Of a stretch of DNA of 64,000 nucleotides, positions 54,471 through 63,658 are shown one piece after another. The stretch spans positions 124,001-188,000 of the forward strand of contig NZ_JAJSON010000016.1 of assembly GCF_022410465.1 (NCBI RefSeq). The letters run 5' to 3'. The position numbers and the translations under genes are program-made. The notes beneath the pieces were generated by a model. It saw nothing but the letters and a program-made list of their open reading frames with translations. It was not told the DNA's origin and made no database searches. This DNA is from Christiangramia crocea (lineage in GTDB: Bacteria > Bacteroidota > Bacteroidia > Flavobacteriales > Flavobacteriaceae). Every line of letters begins with the position of its first letter. Position 1 is the stretch's first letter.

Positions 54471-55253
54471 TTATTTACCTGGAAAATCAGCTTTTCTCTT
54501 ATTTAGAAATGCTGAAGTTCCTTCCTTAAAATCTTCAGTACCAAAAGAACGACCAAATTCCTGAATTTCGGTTTCAAAGCCATTCACTCCCGCTTCAAAA
54601 TTAGCATTGATAGATTTAATAGCAGCACTTATAGCCACCATGGAGTTCTTCATGATCTTATTCGCCAGTTCTTCTGCAAATTCCAGTAACTCTTCCTGTT
54701 CGGTTACATGATTCACCAAATTATATTGCAGGGCCTGGTTCGCGTCTATCATCCCCGCAGTCATGATCATTTCCATAGCCCTACCTTTACCTACAAGTTG
54801 TGGTAATCTTTGAGTCCCACCATATCCCGGGATCACACCCAGGGAAACTTCGGGAAGGCCCATTTTCGCGTTATCACTTGCTATTCTGAAGTGAGCCGCC
54901 ATAGCAAGCTCAAGTCCGCCACCAAGTGCAAAACCATTTACTGCAGCAATTACTGGTTTAGGGAAGTTCGCTACATAATTAAACAATTTTTCCTGTCCGT
55001 CGGCGGCCAGTCGTTTACCTTCCTTTGGAGAAAAATCGGCAAATTCACTAATATCGGCTCCAGCCACAAAAGCTTTTTCCCCACTTCCGGTAAGGATGAT
55101 CACTTTTATCTCCTCATTAGATCGGGCCTCCTTAAATGCATTGTGCAGTTCCTGAATGGTCTCCCTGTTAAGCGCATTCAGCTTCTTAGGCCTGTCTATC
55201 GTGATCGTTAAAATATTATCTTCAATCTCTTCTAGAATATTCTTATAACTCAT
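54471..55253 (-). CDS. Enoyl-CoA hydratase/isomerase
   Basis: 260 residues, crotonase fold. Oxyanion-hole segments KAFVAGADISEFADF and VNGFALGGGLELAMAAHFRIAS, and catalytic glutamates in GLPEVSLGVIPGYGGTQRL. Function is hydration of trans-2-enoyl-CoA in fatty-acid or amino-acid breakdown; the exact CoA substrate is not determined by sequence. It starts five bases after the histidine kinase stop; no other beta-oxidation gene is nearby. Confidence 0.94.
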   Translation of the reverse strand: MSYKNILEEIEDNILTITIDRPKKLNALNRETIQELHNAFKEARSNEEIKVIILTGSGEKAFVAGADISEFADFSPKEGKRLAADGQEKLFNYVANFPKPVIAAVNGFALGGGLELAMAAHFRIASDNAKMGLPEVSLGVIPGYGGTQRLPQLVGKGRAMEMIMTAGMIDANQALQYNLVNHVTEQEELLEFAEELANKIMKNSMVAISAAIKSINANFEAGVNGFETEIQEFGRSFGTEDFKEGTSAFLNKRKADFPGK

Positions 55254-55258
55254 ACAGT

Positions 55259-56713
55259 TTATTTTGGAAATCTAACATTAAAGATAGTGCCTTTATTTTG
55301 TTTTGAAACAAAACTGATGCTACCATCGTAGGTCTCTACTATATTTTTAACCATGGCCAGCCCTAATCCCATTCCGCTGGATTTGGTGGTGAATTTAGGT
55401 TCAAAGACCTTGTCTTTATTCTCATCTGAAATACCGGAACCATTATCGGAAACAGAGACGCAAACAGTATTTTCTTCTTCCTCAACCATCACAAGAATAT
55501 GAGGGTTCTCCACACCTTTAAGGGCCTGGATCGCATTTTTTACCAGGTTTGTCACTACCCTAATCAACTGTGTCCTGTCAAATTTTGCCAGGATCTCTTC
55601 TTTCTCACATTTGAATTCTATGTATTTCTCGTTGAAGATATCCAGAGCCAGTTTTACAATCTTAGGCACGTTGAGCGTTTCATTCTGCTGGGCTGGCATT
55701 TTTGCAAAATTGGAAAATGCTGAAGCGATGGAGCTCATCGTGTCTATTTGGTTGATCAGGGTATTACTGTATTCATTTACCTTTTGCTCTATCTCAGGAT
55801 CGTTTTTATCGAAATTTCTCTGAAAGCTCTGTACGCTCAGCCGCATAGGCGTCAATGGATTTTTGATCTCATGCGCTACCTGTTTGGCCATTTCCCGCCA
55901 GGCCTGCTCCCTCTCACCTGTTGCCAGTTTCACAGCGCTTTCTTCCAGCTCATCAATCATGCTGTTATATGCCGAAACCAGTGCATAAATCTCCTCGGTC
56001 GCGTTTGAAAGTTCGATCTTTTTGTTCCTCTTATCAAGCCGGGTCTGATTGATCTTTTCTGAAATGATCTTGAGTGACTTGGTAATGTATTTTGAAAGGA
56101 AGAAAGAAAGTATAATGGCTATGACCAGCATGAAAAGGTAAACCTCAGCCATTCGCATCAGGAAGTTATTCAGATCCCTGTTAAGCAGACTGTCATCCTG
56201 AAGGTAGGGCAAATATAAAATTGCCAGGGGTTTGAACTTATTATCGGTGATATAGGTATACGCCGACTGGTACTTCTGGCCATTGACCTCGGTCTTCTTC
56301 AGATACCTCTTGTCTCTTGATGCATCAAGTTTTTTTAATATCCCTTTATCCAGTTTTGTTTTCGTGGTATCGCGAAAGAAAGATTCATCAGATTTTATGA
56401 TAAGGTTTCCTTCAAGATCATAGATATGGATCTGCATTTCATGAACCTCAGCCATTTCATTGATCTTATTACGGCCGCTAAAGATCGGTTCAAGGTTTTC
56501 GGTTTCCACCACATAGGTGGTCTGGGTAAGAACGTATTTTATATTTTCAAGAATGGCCTTTTGCTTCCTCTCAAGCCTCTCTTTATGATAATTTTCAGCT
56601 TCCAGCTTATATTGATAGACCGTCACTCCAAATATGAGTATCGATGCCCCTAGCACCAATAATATCATGGAGATAAAAATACGGGTTCTTAAAGATAATT
56701 TAAGCAGTTTCAT
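55259..56713 (-). CDS. Membrane sensor histidine kinase (NtrY-like)
   Basis: 484 residues. Two transmembrane helices (11-33, 187-207) bracket a ~150-residue periplasmic sensor region. HAMP ~208-262, dimerisation helix with phospho-accepting H281 in AKQVAHEIKNPLTPMRLS, and ATPase domain motifs NLVKNAIQALKG, SVSDNGSGISDEN and GMGLGLAMVKNIV. The HEIKNPLTP helix is typical of NtrY/NtrB-like kinases. No response regulator is adjacent, so its partner is elsewhere. The upstream HemJ gene is 41 bases away. Confidence 0.94.
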   Translation of the reverse strand: MKLLKLSLRTRIFISMILLVLGASILIFGVTVYQYKLEAENYHKERLERKQKAILENIKYVLTQTTYVVETENLEPIFSGRNKINEMAEVHEMQIHIYDLEGNLIIKSDESFFRDTTKTKLDKGILKKLDASRDKRYLKKTEVNGQKYQSAYTYITDNKFKPLAILYLPYLQDDSLLNRDLNNFLMRMAEVYLFMLVIAIILSFFLSKYITKSLKIISEKINQTRLDKRNKKIELSNATEEIYALVSAYNSMIDELEESAVKLATGEREQAWREMAKQVAHEIKNPLTPMRLSVQSFQRNFDKNDPEIEQKVNEYSNTLINQIDTMSSIASAFSNFAKMPAQQNETLNVPKIVKLALDIFNEKYIEFKCEKEEILAKFDRTQLIRVVTNLVKNAIQALKGVENPHILVMVEEEENTVCVSVSDNGSGISDENKDKVFEPKFTTKSSGMGLGLAMVKNIVETYDGSISFVSKQNKGTIFNVRFPK

Positions 56714-56754
56714 ATAAGCTTACTTGCCCCAATTGTTACAATTATCGCACCACT

Positions 56755-57303
56755 TCAGGCCCTGGGGTTCTTTGCTCTGATTCTTTTATAAAGTCTTATC
56801 CCCAACATTAGAATTGCAGACAGCAAAAATATCCCGATCACTCCATATATCCAGTTGATCGCATCCCTTACCACTACCAGGAAGATCACCGCAAAAAGGA
56901 TAAGAGTGGAACCTTCGTTCCATATCCTCATCTGATTGGAGGTCCATTTCACGACATCTTTCTGTAATTCCTTGAAAATAAAATGACATTTGGTATGATA
57001 AGCATACAAAAGCACTACAAAAGCCAGTTTTACATGCATCCATGGCTGCTTAAGCCATTCCGGGATCATGAATAAGAGGATGAAGGCAAAAATGCTTGCC
57101 AGTATGGCCGAGGGCCAGGTGATGATGAACCAAAGGCGTTTGGTCATCAGCTTTAACTGATCCCCGATAATGGTCTTTTCAGGCTCCTTCTTTTGAAAAG
57201 CTTCGATCTGATACACAAACAGTCGAGGGATGTAAAAGAGCCCTGCAAACCAAGTGATCACGAAGATCAGGTGCAGGGCTTTTATATAATTATAGTATTC
57301 CAT
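56755..57303 (-). CDS. hemJ: HemJ-like protoporphyrinogen IX oxidase
   Basis: 182 residues with four transmembrane helices. Conserved His in YIKALHLIFVITWFAGLFYIPRL (H11; text shortened: KALHLIFVITWFAGLFY) and Lys in MHVKLAFVVLL (K92) match the HemJ/UPF0093 family that oxidises protoporphyrinogen IX to protoporphyrin IX. Ferrochelatase, the next enzyme in heme synthesis, lies about 4.5 kb upstream on the same strand, which supports the assignment. Start and upstream stop overlap as TAATG. Confidence 0.87.
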   Translation of the reverse strand: MEYYNYIKALHLIFVITWFAGLFYIPRLFVYQIEAFQKKEPEKTIIGDQLKLMTKRLWFIITWPSAILASIFAFILLFMIPEWLKQPWMHVKLAFVVLLYAYHTKCHFIFKELQKDVVKWTSNQMRIWNEGSTLILFAVIFLVVVRDAINWIYGVIGIFLLSAILMLGIRLYKRIRAKNPRA

Positions 57304-60300
57304 TATTCCTCTTCAGCTTCAACGAAAAGATAGTTCAGGTCTAACTCATTGAACTGTTGATTGAATTCTTTTACCTCATCGGAAAGCAACTGATCAAATT
57401 TATCCAGTTCTGTGTTTATTTTTGCGGTGAGTTCATTCTTTACCTGAATATCCTGTTCAGTAGGTGGAAAATCATCCATTCCAACAAGACTGTTCAAATG
57501 TGCCAGTTTGTTAGTAAGCTTAATCGGAAAATTAAGAGGGTCCTGACGACTTCTGTTCTTGGTTTGATAAAGTGCATTTTCAATCTCCGAAAGCTCCTCA
57601 CTTAAGGCTTTGGCTTTCTCGATAAGTGGTTCCACTTTCTCATTGCCCTTATACTGCTTTTGAAAATCCTTTAACTGTGCTTCGATATTACGCATTTTTT
57701 TAATCGACTTATGAGCCTTATCAACCGTCTCATTCACATCGCTGATGAATTCATACTGTCTTTGCATCCCGGCAATATCGACCTCAGCATTCTTATCCGG
57801 CAGGATTTTGAAATTTTCGGTGAGCACCTTATCACCAACTTCAAGCACTACCTTATACTCACCGGGAACGGCCTGGGGAGCATCAGTACTTGCCCACCAC
57901 AGTATCATTCCGTCAAGTTTTTCAGCACCTTCACCGCGCATATTCCAGGTATGCATATTGGAGCCTTTGGTTACCTCCAGTTTGTTCTTCTTTTCGTTTT
58001 CTGTACTAAAGCTCTGAATAGTATCATTGGCGGCATTCAGATAGCTGATCTTAACCTTTTTATCTTCAGGATCCTGAAGATAAAAATAAGTGATCACTCC
58101 TGAAGGATGATTGGTTCCAGCAGTCAGGGATTCGCTTGAACGCCCATCCATTCTGTAAGAATCCTTTGGCCTGAAGAGGATATTTGAAGAATTATCATCT
58201 ACTTCCGAGAGCTGATGTACCAGGGTAAGATCATCAATTATCCAAAGACTTCTACCCTGGGTAGCAACTATAAGATTGTTCTCCTTGATCGCAAGATCTG
58301 TAATAGGAACTATGGGCAAGTTCAATTGAAAAGGCTTCCAGTTCGCACCATCGTTAAAAGAAATATACATCCCGGTCTCGGTACCAGCATAAAGAAGTCC
58401 TTCCTTTTTAGGATCTTCTCTAAGCACACGAGTAAAATGTTCTTCCGGAATGCCATTGGTGATCTTTTTCCATGACTTCCCATAATCTTCGGTCTTATAT
58501 AAATAAGGTGCAAAATCTCCCAGTTTATAACGGGTACCGACGACGTATGCCGTAGCTTCATCAAAGGCAGAAGGTTCAATACTATTGATCATCATCCACT
58601 CAGGCATTCCCTTGGGAGTTACATTTTCCCAGCTTTCACCTCCATTCCTGGAAACGTGGATGAGACCATCATCACTTCCAGTCCAGAGAACTCCAGGGGT
58701 AACAGGAGATTCAGCGGCCGCGAAAATCGTGCTGTAATATTCCACGGAAGTGTTATCCTGGGTGATCGGCCCACCCGATGACTTTTGTTTTGACTTATCA
58801 TTTCTTGTAAGATCCGGGCTTATTTCTTCCCAGCTTTCCCCTTCATTCGTAGTAACATGCAAATGGTTTGAAGCTGTGTAAAGCTTATCAGGATCATGGG
58901 GTGAGAAGAAAATAGGGAAGTTCCACTGGAACCTGTATTTTAAATCTTCTGCTCCATGCCCCATCGGGTTATCCGGCCATACACTAACACTTCTCACGGT
59001 ACCGGTTTCATGATTGTACCTGGTTAAGAAGCCATCGTAACTTCCGCCATAAACTATATCAGGATTTTCAGGATCCACTGCAATATGAGCACTTTCACCT
59101 CCTGCAGTAGGTTCCCAGTCCCCCTCATCTATGCTACCTCCTTCGGTACGATGTTTTATTCTGACAGTTGAATTATCCTGCTGTGCCGCATAGATCCTAT
59201 ATGGGAAATCATTATCGGTAGTCACCCTGTAGAACTGCGCCGTTGGCTGGTTATGGTATGTAGTCCAGGTCTCGCCTCCGTCATAAGTAACCTGAGCTCC
59301 ACCATCGTCCCCCATAACCATGCGCTGAGGATTCTCGGGAGCGATCCACAGATCATGGTGATCTCCGTGGGGTGCATTATGATCACTAAAGGTCTTTCCG
59401 CCATCGGTACTTTTATGATAATCAACATTGAGAACATATACTATATCCTCATCTTTTGAATCGGCATAGATCCTTGTATAGTACCAAGCTCTCTGGCGCA
59501 ACTTCCTGTCATCATTTACATAATCCCAGGTTTCTCCTCCATCATCACTTCTGTAAACACCTCCTTTTTCCTTGTTCTCAACAATGGCCCAGACTCTTTC
59601 ACTATTCACCGGAGAAACCGTAACACCTATAATTCCCAAAGTGTCGGTTGGAAAACCCTTGTTTTTTGAGATCTCTTTCCAGGTCTCCCCGCTATCGGTA
59701 CTTTTCCATAATGCCGAACCTTCTCCTCCACTGCTTAAACTATATGGAGTACGTTGTACATTCCAAGTAGAAGCATACAATATTCTCGGGTTATTTGGAT
59801 CCATAACCAGGTCTACTGCACCAGACTGAGAATTGGAAAACAAAACTTTTTTCCAGTTCTTTCCTCCGTCTATTGATTTATAAACTCCGCGTTCTTCGGT
59901 AGGCTTATAAATATTTCCAAGTACAGCAGCATATACCGTATTAAAATCATCGGGATGAGTCACAAGCCTGGGAACGTGCCGGCTTTTTTCAAGTCCGGCC
60001 TGTTGCCATGTTTTACCGGCGTCTACGGTTTTCCAAACCCCATATCCGGAAGAAACATTCCCTCTAACCGTTTTTTCACCACCTCCAACATACATTACAT
60101 TATGATCACTGTTGGCTACCTCTATCGCTCCTATGGACCCTCCGAAATATCCATCTGAAATGTTCTCCCAGGTTCTTCCTCCATTCTTGGTTTGCCATAC
60201 CCCTCCTCCCGCTGCTCCAAAATAGAAGAGATTAGGTTTTCCGGGAACACCTGTAACAGCGGCACTCCTTCCTCCACGGAAAGGTCCTATAAGTCGGTAT

Positions 60301-60413
60301 TCAAGGGCTTCATAAAGTTTTTTGTCATATTCCTGGGCATGAATTTCGTTGTGAAATAAGCCTGAAGCTAAAATGCATACGCAAATAGCAAATTGAAGTA
60401 GATATCTATTCAT
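57303..60413 (-). CDS. Large exported VPS10/BNR-repeat beta-propeller protein
   Basis: 1036 residues. Signal peptide (GLFHNEIHAQ). From ~40 to ~730 many BNR/sortilin-like blades of the type GGRTWEN, AGKTWQQ, GGKNWKK, SGETWKE, GGETWDY and YGKSWKK form one or two beta-propellers of the VPS10 type. Residues ~750-870 are a C-terminal beta domain and ~870-1030 a coiled-coil helical tail ending in an acidic end. Proteins of this outline in Bacteroidota are often called glycosyl hydrolases or VPS10 domain proteins; no catalytic motif is evident. It may bind glycans or proteins. It precedes hemJ with one base of overlap. Confidence 0.83.
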   Translation of the reverse strand: MNRYLLQFAICVCILASGLFHNEIHAQEYDKKLYEALEYRLIGPFRGGRSAAVTGVPGKPNLFYFGAAGGGVWQTKNGGRTWENISDGYFGGSIGAIEVANSDHNVMYVGGGEKTVRGNVSSGYGVWKTVDAGKTWQQAGLEKSRHVPRLVTHPDDFNTVYAAVLGNIYKPTEERGVYKSIDGGKNWKKVLFSNSQSGAVDLVMDPNNPRILYASTWNVQRTPYSLSSGGEGSALWKSTDSGETWKEISKNKGFPTDTLGIIGVTVSPVNSERVWAIVENKEKGGVYRSDDGGETWDYVNDDRKLRQRAWYYTRIYADSKDEDIVYVLNVDYHKSTDGGKTFSDHNAPHGDHHDLWIAPENPQRMVMGDDGGAQVTYDGGETWTTYHNQPTAQFYRVTTDNDFPYRIYAAQQDNSTVRIKHRTEGGSIDEGDWEPTAGGESAHIAVDPENPDIVYGGSYDGFLTRYNHETGTVRSVSVWPDNPMGHGAEDLKYRFQWNFPIFFSPHDPDKLYTASNHLHVTTNEGESWEEISPDLTRNDKSKQKSSGGPITQDNTSVEYYSTIFAAAESPVTPGVLWTGSDDGLIHVSRNGGESWENVTPKGMPEWMMINSIEPSAFDEATAYVVGTRYKLGDFAPYLYKTEDYGKSWKKITNGIPEEHFTRVLREDPKKEGLLYAGTETGMYISFNDGANWKPFQLNLPIVPITDLAIKENNLIVATQGRSLWIIDDLTLVHQLSEVDDNSSNILFRPKDSYRMDGRSSESLTAGTNHPSGVITYFYLQDPEDKKVKISYLNAANDTIQSFSTENEKKNKLEVTKGSNMHTWNMRGEGAEKLDGMILWWASTDAPQAVPGEYKVVLEVGDKVLTENFKILPDKNAEVDIAGMQRQYEFISDVNETVDKAHKSIKKMRNIEAQLKDFQKQYKGNEKVEPLIEKAKALSEELSEIENALYQTKNRSRQDPLNFPIKLTNKLAHLNSLVGMDDFPPTEQDIQVKNELTAKINTELDKFDQLLSDEVKEFNQQFNELDLNYLFVEAEEE

Positions 60414-60473
60414 TATAAGTGATTTGTTTGAGAGGTTTTAAAGATAAGGATTTAAGTCAATTTTCAGAAAACC

Positions 60474-61814
60474 TTATTTCAGGGTCTTAACGATCTCCCT
60501 GTTCAGGAAGTAAGCCGTTATAATTGTGGAAATTATATCGGCCAGCGGGAATGATATCCATACCCCCCACTCTCCATAATAAAGCGGCAGAATAAGGATC
60601 ATAGGGATAAATATGAAACCCTGTCTGGACAAAGTGAGTAAAAATGCCGGCACCGCCTTGCCTATTGCCTGGAAATAGGCCGCCCCTATAAGCTGAATTG
60701 CCACAATGGGTATCGCGGCGAAAACCCATCTCATTGCTGAAGGTGTCTTTTCTATAATTCCGGCTTCACTTGTAAAAACCTTCACTATCGTTGGCGCGAA
60801 AAACATGATCCCGGCGAAGATCACCAGTCCCATTAAACAGGCATAGAATATGGCGGTATTGATACTTTTTCTCACCCGTGGATATTTCTGTGCTCCGTAA
60901 TTATATCCCGCGATCGGCAAAAACCCCTGGGTGATTCCAAGTACCGGAAATAGAGCAAACATGAGCATCCGTGCAATAATTGCATACACGGTGACCGAAT
61001 CTTCTCCCCCCAGATCAAACAGGATATTGTTCATTAAAAGATAAGTGATACTAACCACGGCCTGCCTTGCCAGGGTTACCAGGCCGAGGGCTGACATTTC
61101 CTTCAGAATAGGGATATCGAGACGAAAATGAGAAAAACTGATCTTCAATTCAGAATTCTTAGAAAGAAAAAACCAGATAATATATCCCAGACATAAGATA
61201 TAGGAAGTAGAAGTGGCGATCGCAGCGCCTTCCATGCCCATATTCAACCTGTTTATGAGAATATAATCCAGTACAAGGTTTCCAACCGAAGGCACGATCA
61301 TGGCGATCATGGCGAAACGAGGTTTGCCTTCAGCCCTTATTACACTATTCCCCATCATGGCCAGTGCAAGGAAGGGAACTCCGCATAAGACGATTATATA
61401 ATAAATTTTGGCGGGATCAAAGATGTCTCCCTTTCCTCCAAAGGCAGGTATAAGATCGTTAACAAATATAAGCCCCGGAATTACAAGGCCACTGGAAAGA
61501 AGGATCGTTAAAGTGATCTGGTTTCCGAAAGTCTTTAATGCTTTTTGAGTATTATCGGCTCCCAGGGCACGAGAGATAATTGAAGATCCGCCAATTCCTA
61601 TTGCCATCCCGAGGGCAGCGATAAAGAAAGAAACAGGTAAAACCACGTTTATGGCAGCTATGGCTATAGCTCCAATCCAGTTTCCGACGAAAATCGTATC
61701 TACAAGAACATTGAGGGACATCACCAGTATCCCGATAGATGCCGGTACTGCTTGCTGAACCAGTAGTTTCCCTATTGGTTTTTCTCCCAGTTCTGCAGAC
61801 CTAAGGCCGGGCAT
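60474..61814 (-). CDS. MATE-family multidrug/metabolite efflux transporter
   Basis: 446 residues with twelve transmembrane segments in two homologous halves. Diagnostic segments are PASIGILVMSLNVLVDTIFVGN at the N-terminus (shortened: MSLNVLVDTIFVGN), GIGGSSIISRALGA and PVLGITQGFLPIAGYNYGAQ. Exports cationic compounds by Na+ or H+ antiport; the specific cargo is unknown. The ATG overlaps the hemH stop (TGATG), so translation is coupled to ferrochelatase. A role in porphyrin export is possible but unsupported. Confidence 0.94.
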   Translation of the reverse strand: MPGLRSAELGEKPIGKLLVQQAVPASIGILVMSLNVLVDTIFVGNWIGAIAIAAINVVLPVSFFIAALGMAIGIGGSSIISRALGADNTQKALKTFGNQITLTILLSSGLVIPGLIFVNDLIPAFGGKGDIFDPAKIYYIIVLCGVPFLALAMMGNSVIRAEGKPRFAMIAMIVPSVGNLVLDYILINRLNMGMEGAAIATSTSYILCLGYIIWFFLSKNSELKISFSHFRLDIPILKEMSALGLVTLARQAVVSITYLLMNNILFDLGGEDSVTVYAIIARMLMFALFPVLGITQGFLPIAGYNYGAQKYPRVRKSINTAIFYACLMGLVIFAGIMFFAPTIVKVFTSEAGIIEKTPSAMRWVFAAIPIVAIQLIGAAYFQAIGKAVPAFLLTLSRQGFIFIPMILILPLYYGEWGVWISFPLADIISTIITAYFLNREIVKTLK

Positions 61815-62848
61815 CAGGCTTCAACAGGCTTTTGATGAGCCCATTCATCTATCCATCTGGAAAGAACCTTAACCCATTCGTCCCGGTCATTTAAACAGGG
61901 TACAACTTTAAATTCCTTTCCTCCCACCTCATGAAAAATCTCCTCTCCTTCCATAGCGATCTCTTCGAGGGTTTCCAGGCAGTCTGAAACAAAAGCCGGA
62001 GTAACTATAGCCAGCTTCTTCATTCCCTGATTTCCGAATCTCTCTATGGTACGGTCTGTATAAGGTTTCAGCCATGGATCGAAACCCAGTCGGGACTGAA
62101 ATGAAACGCTATAAGTATTGGGTTTCAAACCAAGATATTCAGCGGTTAATTTTGTGGTCTCAAAACACTGATGACGGTAACAGAACTGATGTGCAGTAGA
62201 AGGAGACTGGCAACAGGAACCATCTATCTTACAATGGGAATTGGTCACATCACTTTTGCGAATATGCCTTTCAGGAACGCCATGATAAGAAAAAAGAAGA
62301 TGCTCATAGTCAACATCCTTCAGACTTTCAGCTATGCTATTTCCAAGGGTCCTTATATAATCCGGATGGTTATAAAATGCTGGGACCGTTGTAAAGCTCA
62401 TTCCCGGGAAATGCTTTTGGCGAAGTTCTTCGGCGAGTACAAGAATGGTTTCGGTAGTGGCCATTGCAAATTGAGGATAGAGAGGAAAAAGCAACACCTC
62501 ATCTACTCCTTTATCATGTAGTTCCTGCAAACCTTGAAGGATACCTGGCTTACCATAGCGCATCGCCAGGGAAATCGGCACGGCGGTATGCTCATCGATC
62601 TTGGATTGAAGTCTTTCTGAAAGTACTATAAGTGGCGAACCTTCTTTCCACCAGATCTTTTCATAAGCCTCAGCTGATTTCTTTGGCCTGGTATTAAGAA
62701 TGATCCCTTTCACCAGCAGTGTTCGGGCCCAATAAGGAACATCTATCACCCGTTCGTCCATTAGAAATTCACCAAGATATCTCTTTACATCTTTGGGGTC
62801 GGTACTATCTGGAGAACCCAGATTAACCAGCAGCACACCTTTACTCAT
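61814..62848 (-). CDS. hemH: Ferrochelatase
   Basis: 344 residues, inserting Fe(II) into protoporphyrin IX to make heme. Motifs: LLVNLGSPDS at the N-terminus, LLFSYHGVPERHIRKSD with the catalytic His, and VVTPAFVSDCLETLEEI with the second pocket Glu (visible as AFVSDCLETLEEI). The QSRLGFDPWLKPYTD segment is standard. A cysteine-rich stretch (DGSCCQSPSTAHQFCYRHQC) matches the loop of Bacteroidota ferrochelatases. It lies on the same strand as hemJ. Confidence 0.97.
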   Translation of the reverse strand: MSKGVLLVNLGSPDSTDPKDVKRYLGEFLMDERVIDVPYWARTLLVKGIILNTRPKKSAEAYEKIWWKEGSPLIVLSERLQSKIDEHTAVPISLAMRYGKPGILQGLQELHDKGVDEVLLFPLYPQFAMATTETILVLAEELRQKHFPGMSFTTVPAFYNHPDYIRTLGNSIAESLKDVDYEHLLFSYHGVPERHIRKSDVTNSHCKIDGSCCQSPSTAHQFCYRHQCFETTKLTAEYLGLKPNTYSVSFQSRLGFDPWLKPYTDRTIERFGNQGMKKLAIVTPAFVSDCLETLEEIAMEGEEIFHEVGGKEFKVVPCLNDRDEWVKVLSRWIDEWAHQKPVEA

Positions 62849-62940
62849 AAATTGTTCTTTTTCGGTCCAAAATTAATATTCTGATCAAATCTGCCCACAA
62901 GTTTCTTATCGGAGTTTTCTATGGTTTGATAAAATCCCGT

Positions 62941-63648
62941 CTAATCAAAGAGGGTGAATCTTATGCAGCGTCTTAAATGCTCGAGAAATTCAGGATCAGA
63001 ATAGGATTCAATAGTATGACCTCCACCTGTGTAGATAGATTTACCACCTCCCGTATAATTCTGAAACCAGGCAATGGGATGATGATCTCCATTCTCACCA
63101 CCTTCATAGGTATTCTCATCAAGGGTCATTAGCACTTTAAGGTCGGGCCTGATATCATAATAATTGTACCACTCATCTGTACGGGTCCATTTTTCCGGTA
63201 AATGGTTCACCGTTATATGATCTGGCATTATCACATTGACCATCGCAGTCTGAATCTCTGGATGTCCTTTAAAATAAGCACCTACAAGTTTGCCATACCA
63301 GGCCCAGTCAAATTCTGTATCGGCCGCAGCGTGTATTCCGAAGAAATTTCCCCCGTTGTCCATATAATTCTGAAAAGCCACCTCTTCATCGGTATTGAGA
63401 ATATCCCCGCTAGTGTTTAAAAAAATGACCAGGTCTATATCACTAAGGTCATTTTCAGTAAAGAACCTGCTATCCCTGCTTACCACGGTAGTAAAGTCGT
63501 TCTCGTTCCCAAGCTCCTGGATGGCCTGTATTCCTGTCTCAATAGACTTATGCCTGTATCCTTCGGTCTCATGGAAAATAAGTACTTTTTTTTGGGCATA
63601 AATAGTATTACTTATAATTAAAAAGGCAATTGCTATAATAAATCTCAT
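62941..63648 (-). CDS. ThuA-domain (trehalose-utilisation-type) exported protein
   Basis: 235 residues from the ATG at 63648, which gives signal peptide MRFIIAIAFLIISNTIYAQ; the frame continues upstream to 63720 without signal. ThuA fold: VLIFHETEGYRHKSIE, LVIFLNTSGDILN, FFGIHAAADTEFDWAWYG and PIAWFQNYTGGGKSIYTGGG. Family members are glutamine-amidotransferase-like proteins linked with carbohydrate utilisation; here it is exported and of unknown substrate. It starts ten bases after the AraC regulator stop and is probably in its operon. Confidence 0.9.
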   Translation of the reverse strand: MRFIIAIAFLIISNTIYAQKKVLIFHETEGYRHKSIETGIQAIQELGNENDFTTVVSRDSRFFTENDLSDIDLVIFLNTSGDILNTDEEVAFQNYMDNGGNFFGIHAAADTEFDWAWYGKLVGAYFKGHPEIQTAMVNVIMPDHITVNHLPEKWTRTDEWYNYYDIRPDLKVLMTLDENTYEGGENGDHHPIAWFQNYTGGGKSIYTGGGHTIESYSDPEFLEHLRRCIRFTLFD

Positions 63649-63658
63649 AGAATAGATA

